Of a stretch of 33,356 nt of DNA, positions 16,462 through 23,930 are shown piece by piece. Under the pieces are notes generated by a model that worked only from the letters and a program-made list of their open reading frames with translations, ran no database searches and was not told where the DNA came from. Numbering within the stretch: position 1 is the first letter of the stretch; each line of letters begins with the position of its first letter. The translations under genes were made by a program, and so were the position numbers. Source of the stretch: Candidatus Geocrenenecus dongiae (GTDB lineage: Archaea; Thermoproteota; Nitrososphaeria_A; Caldarchaeales; Wolframiiraptoraceae); contig JALNLN010000017.1 of assembly GCA_023267855.1 (NCBI GenBank), positions 1 to 33,356 on the forward strand. The letters are read 5' to 3'.

Positions 16462-16781
16462 TTTCCAGATCTCCACCTAGCGATTAAACCTAATATGGCT
16501 ATCACTATAATAGCTACACCCACGATGATTACTGGATTGAACACAGTGTAGAGTGTAGAGACTAGGAACACTGCTAGCATCAGTGTCCCCCATATCGAGT
16601 AGTAGAGAGAGCTTCTCCTAGAGGCGATGCCGTAAATCAGAGTGTATGCACCTAATGGTCCGAAAATCCAAGATGGTATGTTAAAGATATTAAATTCTAA
16701 GATCCCGCTTCCATAAATTATTAATGCTAATCCAATTGACAAAGCTAAAACTATCAATGCTCCCGCTCCGTAACTAACCAT
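16458..16781 (-). CDS. Small integral membrane protein, three to four helices
   Basis: 107 residues with hydrophobic segments near 5-25 (AGALIVLALSIGLALIIYGSG), 36-50 (IFGPLGAYTLIYGIA), 58-78 (YYSIWGTLMLAVFLVSTLYTV) and 81-100 (PVIIVGVAIIVIAILGLIA), ending RWRSGK. No motif identifies a family. Its stop overlaps the start of the helical protein (ATGA), and it lies 36 nt after a zinc-ribbon membrane protein, so it is cotranscribed and translationally coupled. It is plausibly a membrane subunit of the same assembly. Confidence 0.7.
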   Translation of the reverse strand: MVSYGAGALIVLALSIGLALIIYGSGILEFNIFNIPSWIFGPLGAYTLIYGIASRRSSLYYSIWGTLMLAVFLVSTLYTVFNPVIIVGVAIIVIAILGLIARWRSGK

Positions 16782-16817
16782 CGAACTATTCCATGTCAGA
16801 TGCCTAATAAGTCTTTC

Positions 16818-17750
16818 TTATTGAAAGATCTTCCTCATATACGAAAAGATTGGTTTAGATTCTTCTCCAACCATTTTCAGCTCTGAGGATAATATCTTCT
16901 TCGTTAAACTTCTTCTAAGTAATGGTGTTGAGGAAGCGGCCGCTGGAATTATTGAAAATATGAATGGTAGTGGGCTTCCAAAGATTGATGAGATTGGTAG
17001 ACCGACCAAGAATGGTATAGCTAGAAGTAGACTACTAATAGCTATCTGTAGGGTCCGCGTTTGAATCTTGATAGGATACTCTGCGATAATTATCTTCCCA
17101 TCTACACCATCGATATACGAAGAATATCTAACACCATCGTATACATACTCTAGTTGGTAAATTGGGTAGTGGACTAGCCCTCGGAAAGCAACTTTCATCT
17201 CCTCAGTCTTCACCTCGCTAATGTTACTGCACTGCCGTCTTAACTCATTAAGCAACATATTTCGTAGAAGGTTTTCCGCATATCTTCTCGCATCTTCTTC
17301 GCTGAATTCAGGTTGATGATAATTCCCCATACTCATAATCTCTTTCCTGAAGAACCTTCTACCTCTAACTGGAAAAGGATATTCCATCAAAATATTCTTA
17401 AAATTTCGGGATGCTACGATCCCTATGTAGCGACCTTCCTCAGCCCTCGTCCATCCAGCGCTACCACACTGACCCACAGCTCTACCATAAAGATAGTAAA
17501 AGTACACTGGAATGTAGTGGAGCTGTCTCATCCTTAGAGATGATGAAGATGTTATGTCAGATGGGATTCCAAATTGCCTTCTAAGAAAATCCAGTAAAAT
17601 GGTGTATGGATCCATATCCATTAATGGGAAGTAGTAATGGTCTTCCTCAACACGTTCTCCGAAAACTAGACCACAGTAGGGACATGTAAACGTTTTTACA
17701 CTCTCAGGGAATTGGAACCTCGCACCGCAATCGGGGCATACTACCTCCAT
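16818..17750 (-). CDS. N-terminal zinc-ribbon protein with C-terminal transmembrane pair (YdjG/YdjH-like architecture)
   Basis: 310 residues. A zinc ribbon with Cys5, Cys8, Cys23 and Cys26 (VCPDCGARF..TCPYCGLVFG) is followed by a soluble middle with PLMDMDPYTILLDFLRRQFGIPSD, an aromatic YIPVYFYYLYGRAV strand and FRGLVHYPIYQLEYVYDGVRYSSYIDGVDGKI. Two hydrophobic helices lie near 232-278, then a short basic tail. The GLVHYPIYQLEYVYDG segment resembles the IPLWEV/YPxYxxxY repeats of zinc-ribbon membrane proteins such as Bacillus YdjG. The start ATG overlaps the upstream stop by 10 nt. It shares its layout with the next gene and is probably an ancient paralogue. Confidence 0.7.
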   Translation of the reverse strand: MEVVCPDCGARFQFPESVKTFTCPYCGLVFGERVEEDHYYFPLMDMDPYTILLDFLRRQFGIPSDITSSSSLRMRQLHYIPVYFYYLYGRAVGQCGSAGWTRAEEGRYIGIVASRNFKNILMEYPFPVRGRRFFRKEIMSMGNYHQPEFSEEDARRYAENLLRNMLLNELRRQCSNISEVKTEEMKVAFRGLVHYPIYQLEYVYDGVRYSSYIDGVDGKIIIAEYPIKIQTRTLQIAISSLLLAIPFLVGLPISSIFGSPLPFIFSIIPAAASSTPLLRRSLTKKILSSELKMVGEESKPIFSYMRKIFQ

Positions 17751-18718
17751 GATTTCTCAACCCTTACATCTGAAATGAATTTTTTCGCAAATCGGTACCC
17801 GAGAAATGTAATGAAGAAGAAGAGTAGTATTAAGATGGAAGTATAGTCTGAGCCATTATACGATGCTGTTGAGAAAATTATGCCTATAAGCATCCCTCCT
17901 ACGACTGAGGAAATCATCCCGGCGAGGTAGAGAAACCGTCTTCCCACAGTCATCGGCTCAGCGAAGATAAGGCTTGAACCACTCCAGCCCTCATGATAAG
18001 CAAAGTAGAGGCTCCCCCTATACTCATATATCACCTCCCAGAGTGGGAGCAGAACGAGCTTCGGCTTCTCCATATTCAAGATCTCCGCCTTGAAGAACTT
18101 TATCTCATCCGCCATGTCCTCCCACTTCTTCCTTATAAAATCTACAGCATCTTCCCGAATCATAATCGCGGCTTCATCTCTGTCAAACTCTATGTTGAGG
18201 AAGTTTAGCTTATTCGACCTCCACCAGCCCTCATCTAGATCTCGGATTCCCACGGTCTCAGCCTTATGTTTGAAATATGCATTTATCAATTCACCAACCC
18301 CAACATTCTTCATCTGCCTCCTACCAACCACGTGCATATCTAAAGCTCTTGAAAATTTCTCTTTCTTCTTAATGATCTTCACATGCTTACCATTATGCTC
18401 CTTTTTTGTATATATGACCACACCCTCGACTTCAACTCGTGAGATCCAGTAGGGGATGTACCATCCTTGAATAGACTTGATCCTTATTTTCTCAGCTATT
18501 TTCCTGAGATCGATATCCCCTCTAACCCTCCTCCAAAACTCCTCTATGATTTTACCCTCATCTACGCTGGGAACAACATAGATATCGTCTCTACTGATGA
18601 CTCTGCTCACAGAGTTAAGCCCACCACAGTATTTACAGATAGACACTATATCTTCGGGGCTCACATTCAAGCTTGAACCGCAAACCTCACACTTAAATCG
18701 AATAACCTCTTCAGACAT
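17741..18718 (-). CDS. N-terminal zinc-ribbon protein with C-terminal transmembrane pair, first gene of the SPFH operon
   Basis: 325 residues with a zinc ribbon at Cys10, Cys13, Cys28 and Cys31 (KCEVCGSSLN..ICKYCGG). The soluble middle contains GWYIPYWISRVEVEGVVIYTKKE and KPKLVLLPLWEVIYEYRGSLYFAYHEG. Two to three membrane helices lie at about 262-310 before a short basic end. The W-x-I-P-Y-W and LPLWEVIYEYRG patches are of the kind seen in zinc-ribbon membrane proteins beside SPFH genes. The ATG at 18718 follows a TATA box by about 25 nt. It heads the five-gene minus-strand unit ending at 14836. I infer a membrane receptor for the SPFH protein; no experiment on an archaeal version is known to me. 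Confidence 0.72.
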   Translation of the reverse strand: MSEEVIRFKCEVCGSSLNVSPEDIVSICKYCGGLNSVSRVISRDDIYVVPSVDEGKIIEEFWRRVRGDIDLRKIAEKIRIKSIQGWYIPYWISRVEVEGVVIYTKKEHNGKHVKIIKKKEKFSRALDMHVVGRRQMKNVGVGELINAYFKHKAETVGIRDLDEGWWRSNKLNFLNIEFDRDEAAIMIREDAVDFIRKKWEDMADEIKFFKAEILNMEKPKLVLLPLWEVIYEYRGSLYFAYHEGWSGSSLIFAEPMTVGRRFLYLAGMISSVVGGMLIGIIFSTASYNGSDYTSILILLFFFITFLGYRFAKKFISDVRVEKSWR

Positions 18719-18744
18719 GCTCTAGTATGCATAATTGTTCTGAG

Positions 18745-18756
18745 CAGTATATATGA
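18745..18756 (-). promoter_or_regulatory. TATA box of the SPFH/zinc-ribbon operon
   Basis: GTCATATATACT on the minus strand, about 30 nt upstream of the ATG at 18718. It predicts a leader of only a few nucleotides. No other promoter-like element is obvious inside the operon, where genes overlap or are separated by at most ~60 nt. Confidence 0.55.
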
Positions 18757-19035
18757 CTTCTAAGAATGCTCACCGAGAATCTGCAATAACGACCACATTA
18801 CCTGCTACACACTCTCAGCATTCTGCAAAGCTCTAGAGCATTATACTAGCCCATCAACCAAGAATAATAATGATGCAGCTGGAGACATGCCATTGTCATA
18901 AGATAAACATCCACGTCGAGATAGAACTCCTTTCTATAAACTAAATTCAATCCATATTGTAGGTATGCTGGAGAGAAACTATGGGGAGCGTTGGTAGTGT
19001 GAAAACTTTTAAAGTCGCTGCCTCGAAAATAATCT

Positions 19036-19485
19036 GTGCTCAGACAACTTAACATGAAATTTTTCATCCTAGCTCTGATAGCCGTAGCGATACTCTCCGT
19101 CTTCATCCTCTTCCTTCCGGGTGGAGAAAAATTTGAAATATCACCCTCATTGGATGAAGAATTCCGGCTAAAAGTAGGCGAGAAAGCCTTGGTAAGAGGT
19201 GTCGAGTTGGTCTTAGTAATCAATAAAGTCATTGAAGATAGTAGATGCCCGATAAATGTTTACTGCTTTTGGTCTGGAAAAGTAACAGTAGAAATATCGG
19301 TAGCTAAGAGAGGTCGGTATGTTGAGACAGTAAACTTGACAATGCCTGGAGCTGAGAAAAGAGAGTTAGACTGCTACACTATCATATTAACGGACGTCAA
19401 GCCTCAGAGAGAATACCCTGACAGACTAGAAATCCCTCAATCAAGCTATGAGATTACTCTAAAAATTTCGCAAAAAACATGCTAG
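19036..19485 (+). CDS. Secreted or membrane-anchored small domain protein with SRCP...CFWSG motif
   Basis: 149 residues. One N-terminal hydrophobic helix (MKFFILALIAVAILSVFILFLPGG) acts as signal or anchor. The rest is an all-beta domain with IEDSRCPINVYCFWSGKVTVEI, a pattern widespread in small bacterial and archaeal exported proteins (usually D-S-R-C-P-x(3)-C-x-W-A/S-G); the two cysteines could form a disulfide. DCYTIILTDVKPQREYP near the end is also typical. No function is known to me for this family. The GTG at 19036 sits where transcription should start after the TATA element CTTTTAAAG (19006-19014); the ATG at 19054 is an equally good alternative. It is divergent from the SPFH operon. 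Confidence 0.7.
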   Translation: MLRQLNMKFFILALIAVAILSVFILFLPGGEKFEISPSLDEEFRLKVGEKALVRGVELVLVINKVIEDSRCPINVYCFWSGKVTVEISVAKRGRYVETVNLTMPGAEKRELDCYTIILTDVKPQREYPDRLEIPQSSYEITLKISQKTC

Positions 19486-19557
19486 AAAAATTGTAAGAAA
19501 TCTAATCGTCATATCTATTAATTCTTCGGGAAATAGCTTTAAGCACTTTCTCTTGTA

Positions 19558-19608
19558 ATGAAAGTGTCAGAAGAAGCTAGGAAGTTATTGAGGTCTACGA
19601 GACAATGA
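19558..19608 (+). pseudogene. Remnant of an antitoxin-like gene start
   Basis: ATG followed by 15 codons reading KVSEEARKLLRSTRQ and then TGA. Reading on in the same frame gives YRDGEHTYSEK before the next stop. Together these resemble the N-terminus of a ribbon-helix-helix VapB-type antitoxin (VSEE..LR..K.DGETYSDV), interrupted by stops. It lies just upstream of the HEPN/MNT pair. The short match makes this tentative; it could also be chance. Confidence 0.3.
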
Positions 19609-19675
19609 TATAGAGATGGTGAACATACTTATTCTGAAAAATAGTTATATGACCTTTCGTAAAATTATGGTTTGT

Positions 19676-19682
19676 GGAGGTG
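19676..19682 (+). promoter_or_regulatory. Shine-Dalgarno GGAGGTG for the HEPN gene
   Basis: A full GGAGGTG lies 11 nt before the TTG at 19694, the only plausible start in frame. A TATA-like AGTTATATGA (19643-19652) lies about 30 nt further upstream. Confidence 0.6.
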
Positions 19683-19693
19683 TTTGACGTCTT

Positions 19694-20095
19694 TTGAATA
19701 ATATCAGGAGGGAGGCTAAAGATTGGTTTGACGGCGCTGTGGTAGATCTCGAGGAAGCACGTTCAGCATTATTAAATAGCAGAGTTAATTGGGCTTTATT
19801 TGCAGCTCATCAAGCTGTTGAGAAAGCTCTAAAAGCAGCTTTCATGGTTCTCAAGAGAGATAGACCTCCAAAGACTCATGATCTAGTTAGATTGCTCGGT
19901 GAGTTGGGCTTGGAATTATCTGAAGATTTGAAGATCGGGATATCTGAGCTTTCTCCATATTATGTCTTAGCGAGGTACCCGAATGCTGGATTGGAAAGAC
20001 CGTGGGAGAGCATTGATAAAGCTTTAGCTGAGAGACTTGTAACTGTGGCCGAAGATGTGGTGAGAATAGTTGGTAGAATCACAGGTCTTGGATAA
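19694..20095 (+). CDS. HEPN domain protein of a HEPN/MNT toxin-antitoxin-type pair
   Basis: 133 residues, all helical. The HEPN pattern is clear: REAKDWFDGAVVDLEEARSALLNS, then WALFAAHQAVEKALKAAF, then PPKTHDLVRLLGELG, and YYVLARYPNAG in the third helix. This is the archaeal COG2250-like branch. The R-x(4-6)-H ribonuclease motif of toxic HEPN proteins is not visible after RYPNAG, so catalytic activity is doubtful. The start is a TTG with GGAGGTG upstream. It overlaps the nucleotidyltransferase gene by 26 nt, which indicates coupled expression. Such pairs act as toxin-antitoxin systems in some bacteria; in archaea the role is mostly untested. Confidence 0.88.
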   Translation: MNNIRREAKDWFDGAVVDLEEARSALLNSRVNWALFAAHQAVEKALKAAFMVLKRDRPPKTHDLVRLLGELGLELSEDLKIGISELSPYYVLARYPNAGLERPWESIDKALAERLVTVAEDVVRIVGRITGLG

Positions 20096-20417
20096 GCTGG
20101 AGATTCCAGAAGGAATTAAGAAAATTCTTAGAGACTTTATTGTAAAAGCTAAGGAGAGTTTAGGAGATGTGGAGATATATCTTTTCGGAAGTTATGCTAG
20201 AGGTGATTGGCTACGTGACAGCGATATAGACCTAATAATCATATCAACATTATTCAAGGACCTTGACATGGGCAAGAGATATAGAATTGTAAGAGAACTC
20301 TTACCTACAGAAATATCCGTAGAACTACTCCTCTATACACCAGAAGAATTCGAAAGAATAAAGAAGAAAAGCATAATCCTACAAGACGTGATAGAATATT
20401 GGATCAAATTGCTATGA
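20070..20417 (+). CDS. MNT-type minimal nucleotidyltransferase, partner of the HEPN protein
   Basis: 115 residues with the polymerase-beta-like motif LFGSYARGDWLRDSDIDLII: G40-S41 and the paired aspartates D52 and D54. A third acidic position is probably the Glu in ISVELLLY. The first ~30 residues are a helix and the end is a short helical tail. TTG at 20070 is supported by GGTGA 7 nt upstream, inside the HEPN gene; a TTG at 20088 is an alternative. In studied pairs the MNT protein AMPylates the HEPN partner and so neutralises it. The active-site set looks complete here. Confidence 0.9.
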   Translation: MVESQVLDKLEIPEGIKKILRDFIVKAKESLGDVEIYLFGSYARGDWLRDSDIDLIIISTLFKDLDMGKRYRIVRELLPTEISVELLLYTPEEFERIKKKSIILQDVIEYWIKLL

Positions 20418-20607
20418 AAAATATCTACTAGGAAGAATCTTCATGATACCTAACTTCCAGTTAATAATATTTCCCGTATTCTTTGCATTCTCCTTTTTCT
20501 TTACCCAGAAATAATGGATCTCATAAAAATCTGAGAAATAAAATTATTCTTAAAGCTTAACAATTAATCAAAACTAAAACATTGAAGATTGAACATGTAG
20601 TCTAAAC

Positions 20608-21012
20608 TTATATGAAGATTGTTCTTATATTCATTTTCTCAGCTACCTGCTTCTGTAACTGGTCGCTCGTTAAAAGTCTACCCCATCTTAATGCTTGGGA
20701 TAGGTATAGTGAATCATAGAAGGTTACATTATGTGTTAGCGCTATCTCAAAAGCTTTATCGATATAGTTCTCTTCTCTTTCCATGATGATAACTTTTGCA
20801 TCTACAAGTTTCTCAAGAGATCTATATATTTCGATGGCTAGCTCCCTATCTATTATTCTTCTAACTGCATGGTGTCTCCATATAGCGTTTAAAACTTCTT
20901 TCTTCGCATGATCAAGAGTTACAACTCCCTGATAGAGATATTTCTCTACTAAATGCCAGCCTTCTTCTCTTAGCATATACTTGACTAAAGACGATGCATC
21001 AATAACTATCAC
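20608..21012 (-). CDS. vapC: VapC-type PIN-domain ribonuclease toxin
   Basis: 134 residues with the four acidic PIN positions intact: Asp5 (MIVIDASSLVKYM), Glu39 (AKKEVLNAIW), Asp100 (TFYDSLYLSQAL) and Asp117 (LTSDQLQ). The length is typical. The gene overlaps the antitoxin by 14 nt on the same strand. VapC toxins cleave specific RNAs, often tRNA or rRNA, when freed from VapB. The pair seems functional, unlike the fused frame at the left edge of the window. Confidence 0.93.
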   Translation of the reverse strand: MIVIDASSLVKYMLREEGWHLVEKYLYQGVVTLDHAKKEVLNAIWRHHAVRRIIDRELAIEIYRSLEKLVDAKVIIMEREENYIDKAFEIALTHNVTFYDSLYLSQALRWGRLLTSDQLQKQVAEKMNIRTIFI

Positions 21013-21229
21013 GATCCTCCCTCACATAACACGTAACCGAGCCTTTAGGCATCTCAGGTAATTTCTCAATAACTTTCCTCACTTCTTCTAACACTCTGAT
21101 CTTATACATTTCGTTAACTCTAGATTCAATAAATCTTCTAACTTCCTCATTCCAATCAATAACATCTTTCAACAATTCCATTTTTTCTTTCAATTTTTTA
21201 GGAATCCGTATAGAGAATACATCACTCAT
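20999..21229 (-). CDS. vapB: VapB-type antitoxin
   Basis: 76 residues. The N-terminus SDVFSIRIPKKLKEKMELLKD has the ribbon (SIRIP) followed by a helix, as in ribbon-helix-helix DNA-binding antitoxins. The middle, WNEEVRRFIESRVNEM, is the second helix, and the C-terminus, KLPEMPKGSVTCYVREDRDSY, would wrap the toxin. The ATG at 21229 stands 5 nt from a 17-bp palindrome that is the likely autoregulatory operator, and about 27 nt from a TATA box, which implies a leaderless mRNA. Confidence 0.88.
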   Translation of the reverse strand: MSDVFSIRIPKKLKEKMELLKDVIDWNEEVRRFIESRVNEMYKIRVLEEVRKVIEKLPEMPKGSVTCYVREDRDSY

Positions 21230-21234
21230 ACATT

Positions 21235-21261
21235 GTATACAACTTGTATACTATTTAAATA
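21235..21261 (-). promoter_or_regulatory. vapBC promoter with 17-bp perfect palindromic operator
   Basis: The TATA box TATTTAAATA (21252-21261) directly abuts GTATACAA-C-TTGTATAC (21235-21251, plus-strand reading), a perfect 8-bp inverted repeat with a 1-nt centre. It ends 5 nt before the vapB ATG, so bound VapB(C) would block the transcription start. This is the expected autoregulation layout. Confidence 0.7.
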
Positions 21262-21394
21262 TTTCCTTAAAAAATACCAGGCACACTCAAAGATAAACAT
21301 ATCCATCAATTTTCCCACATACTCTTTTTTCTTTTTAAGGTCCAAGATAAACTGAGGATTTTAGTACAATGGAAGTGTTCTGAAAATGCTATAT

Positions 21395-22612
21395 CTATAG
21401 GTTTTTCCCGAGTTCAAATATTCTCCTTTCCTCAAATATTAGAGGTAAGTTATGTTTTGTTAATTCTTTAATGAATGGTTGAGGATTAAGCTGCTCAGGA
21501 AAGAGTAATCCTCTATCTCTTAACTCTTTTCTAAGTAGAAGGATAACTCCTATAGCTGCAGGTAAACCAACAAGATATGAAGTACCGTTAACCCCTAATC
21601 TGCTATACGCTTCTTCATGTGAAATGTATGTGAAGATCTTCTGTGATAAGAATGCATCATTTTTTCTTCCTTTGACTTCTACCTCGATGCCTGCGTATCC
21701 TTGAATATTTACTAAATCTATTGGTTGAGGTAAAACCTCGACGACTACGTCGAAAGGTGATACCTGTACTCCCTTAACGTTAATCTTCTCTCTAGAGAGT
21801 AGCTTCATCTTCCATAGAGCTCTAATGATCTCTGCAGATAATCGATCATAATTATACCAGAACGATATTCTTCTTGCTTTCTTTGGAAGGAATACTGAGA
21901 GGGTCCAGACTTCTGGATGTTCTTTTAGATAGATCTTCTTAACATTTACTGGATCTGGGAAGACATGCTCTTGGCAAATGCTTAGAGGTTCGGCCTTCTT
22001 GAATACTCCATCTTCATAGTATACAGCTGGAGCGATACTTGACAATAATAATTCTTCTCTACTCCATAACGGTGCGATGACAAACCTATCATCTTTAACC
22101 GTATCTGCATCTCTTATCGTCACCTCATCTACTTCATCGAAATTCTCTACCAAGTATCTTGCAAAGATATTTGAGAGACCAGGATCTTCACCTAACCCCA
22201 GTATCCCAGTTAACTCATTTCTTCTCCATTCAGAATCTCTTTGCAGATGTAGCTCAATCATTTCCTTGAATTTAGAGCCTCCCTCTATCCATAATTCTTC
22301 TCCGCCAGTTAGGCTGATAAAGTTGCATCCATACTTTAAGCAGTTTTCTATGAGGTCCAGATTTAGAGAATAATGTGCTGCGTTGACTAAGATATTTACA
22401 TTCTTCATTAATTTACCTAGTTGGTCTGAATCTCTCGCATCAACTTTATGTGTAGATATCTTTTCTCTCCCATATTTTTCTTCAAGATGTTTAAGATTCT
22501 TTTCAGATATATCTACTGCAATAATCTGGTCTACCAATGGATCTGAGAGGAGGGTAGAAACAATAACATGACCAACCCCTCCTACACCGACAACCATGAC
22601 GTTTCCAGACAA
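21395..22612 (-). CDS. Saccharopine dehydrogenase-like oxidoreductase (paralogue 2)
   Basis: 405 residues. The N-terminal Rossmann fold has VVGVGGVGHVIVSTLL (NAD(P)-binding glycines), an acidic residue at the end of strand 2 (IIAVDIS) and VDARD. The middle has ILGLGEDPGLSNIFARYL and EVTIRDAD, family hallmarks of Lys9/saccharopine reductase and carboxynorspermidine dehydrogenase relatives. The C-terminal part reads VEVKGRKND and GTSYLVGLPAAIGVILL. The Asp at strand 2 favours NAD over NADP. The start is TTG at 22612 with GGGGAGGAT 5 nt upstream. It lies 128 nt after a paralogue and is the last gene of the transporter run. The likely reaction is reversible reductive amination joining an amine and a keto acid or aldehyde; the substrate is unknown. 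Confidence 0.85.
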   Translation of the reverse strand: MSGNVMVVGVGGVGHVIVSTLLSDPLVDQIIAVDISEKNLKHLEEKYGREKISTHKVDARDSDQLGKLMKNVNILVNAAHYSLNLDLIENCLKYGCNFISLTGGEELWIEGGSKFKEMIELHLQRDSEWRRNELTGILGLGEDPGLSNIFARYLVENFDEVDEVTIRDADTVKDDRFVIAPLWSREELLLSSIAPAVYYEDGVFKKAEPLSICQEHVFPDPVNVKKIYLKEHPEVWTLSVFLPKKARRISFWYNYDRLSAEIIRALWKMKLLSREKINVKGVQVSPFDVVVEVLPQPIDLVNIQGYAGIEVEVKGRKNDAFLSQKIFTYISHEEAYSRLGVNGTSYLVGLPAAIGVILLLRKELRDRGLLFPEQLNPQPFIKELTKHNLPLIFEERRIFELGKNL

Positions 22613-22617
22613 AGAAC

Positions 22618-22626
22618 ATCCTCCCC
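22618..22626 (-). promoter_or_regulatory. Shine-Dalgarno GGGGAGGAT fixing the TTG start of the second dehydrogenase
   Basis: It lies 5 nt before TTG at 22612. It supports TTG over the in-frame ATG at 22597, which would cut into the first beta strand of the Rossmann fold. The AT-rich 22640-22735 gap may hold a separate promoter. Confidence 0.6.
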
Positions 22627-22740
22627 TACCTAAGCCTAACTATTAGTATCATTGATATAAATTCTTTAACATTATAAATAGAGAATAAATAAAAAATGAA
22701 AATATAAGAAAAAGACTTTCTAGAATAAATAAAGTAAGAT

Positions 22741-23898
22741 TTACCATTTTTTCTCAATTCTTTCTCCAATTATTATATTCTTGCGGCTTAGGTTTTCTAG
22801 AAACTTTTCTGTAGGGATACATGTTTCAGGTGGCTTAACCCCATAAAATTTTATCTCTTCTTTAACCATCATTTGAGCAGCGATTGATGCAGGGACCCCT
22901 GTAAGATAGCTAGAGGCCGGAGTATTCCACTCTTTCTTTGAAGTTGATAATGCATACATTGAGTAGATGATGTCTCTACCATCTTTCTTACCTATAATCT
23001 TAGTAAAGATACATGCGGCATCGTCTATTGTGTCTCTGGATGGGTCGAACATACATCTTCTCAGGATATGTGTTGTAAGGTCTTTTATAGAGATCTCTAG
23101 GTTATCTATAGTTATGTGCTGGTCAGAGAAGAATCCAAACTTCTTGAGGATGTCAATCATGTCGAAGTCGTAATTTATTTTGAAGTCTACATATCTTAAT
23201 CCTTTACCGATGTATCTGGGAATGGTTGCAAGTTCAGAATGAAGGCTGAAACAGACTTTTACTCTTCCAACTGGTTCTGGAAACTCGAACTCTTCTATCC
23301 CACTTAGTGGCGGAACCTCTTCATATCTTCCATCCCTAAAGATTACTGCGTTTCTCGTCCATTCATTCATCATGGTTTTTACAGAAAATTTGAAGGTAAT
23401 TCTCTGCGGAGGCTTTAGATCTCTATCTCCATCTCTAATCAAGACAGAGTCTACTTCATCGAGTCTATCTGAAACATATCTCACCATGATATTGCTTATG
23501 CCTGGATCTTCCCCGCAACCGATCAGTATAGATGCTTCGGCTTTTCTAGCATCTTCATCCAATTCTAGCTGCTTCAGAGTCATATAGTATAATCCACCTA
23601 GATCGATGAGTCTAGCTTTCGCGTTTATGGCCGCTTTCGTTACCTCCAAGTTATACTCGAACCATGTTGAATTGATAGTTACATCGTATTTCTTCATCTC
23701 TTCTGTGAGAAGGTCTACTCTTCTAACATCTATGTGTTTAAATGATAATCTACCATCGTTGATCGATTGAATGAGTCTAAGAGATCGGTCTTTATCTATC
23801 TCTCCTATGACGACTTCTTCTACACTATCGCTTGATAGTAGGTCTCTAACTATTACTGAACCTATCGCCCCGGCCCCTCCCAACACTAGAAACCTCAT
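22741..23898 (-). CDS. Saccharopine dehydrogenase-like oxidoreductase (paralogue 1)
   Basis: 385 residues with the same plan as the following gene: FLVLGGAGAIGSVIVRDLL (Rossmann glycines), VVIGEIDKDRS with Glu closing strand 2 (NAD preference), IDVRRVD, ILIGCGEDPGISNIMVRYV, DSVLIRDGDRDL, and a C-terminal SSYLTGVPASIAAQMM. Matching blocks with its neighbour show they are paralogues, though well diverged. It follows the ATPase gene by 32 nt, so it is in the transporter operon. By family it could be a saccharopine, carboxynorspermidine or other opine-type dehydrogenase. Coupling to a Pot-type transporter points to a polyamine or opine substrate, but that is inference. Confidence 0.85.
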   Translation of the reverse strand: MRFLVLGGAGAIGSVIVRDLLSSDSVEEVVIGEIDKDRSLRLIQSINDGRLSFKHIDVRRVDLLTEEMKKYDVTINSTWFEYNLEVTKAAINAKARLIDLGGLYYMTLKQLELDEDARKAEASILIGCGEDPGISNIMVRYVSDRLDEVDSVLIRDGDRDLKPPQRITFKFSVKTMMNEWTRNAVIFRDGRYEEVPPLSGIEEFEFPEPVGRVKVCFSLHSELATIPRYIGKGLRYVDFKINYDFDMIDILKKFGFFSDQHITIDNLEISIKDLTTHILRRCMFDPSRDTIDDAACIFTKIIGKKDGRDIIYSMYALSTSKKEWNTPASSYLTGVPASIAAQMMVKEEIKFYGVKPPETCIPTEKFLENLSRKNIIIGERIEKKW

Positions 23899-23930
23899 AC
23901 GCTTTACCCTACACCATATATGTTTTTATC

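Noticed and set aside
18764-18825. Loose inverted repeat GAATGCT...AGCATTC downstream of the divergent promoter
   Set aside because: The arms are 7 bp with a ~45-nt loop and mismatches beyond; it is too weak to call a structure.
18830-18839. GCTCTAGAGC perfect palindrome
   Set aside because: It is 10 bp, restriction-site-like, with no flanking symmetry or promoter alignment; it is likely chance.
18846-19232. Minus-strand open frame of 128 codons
   Set aside because: Its left half is antisense to the spacer and its right half to the exported-domain gene; it is rich in Ser/Thr/Asn with no family pattern and lacks a promoter or SD.
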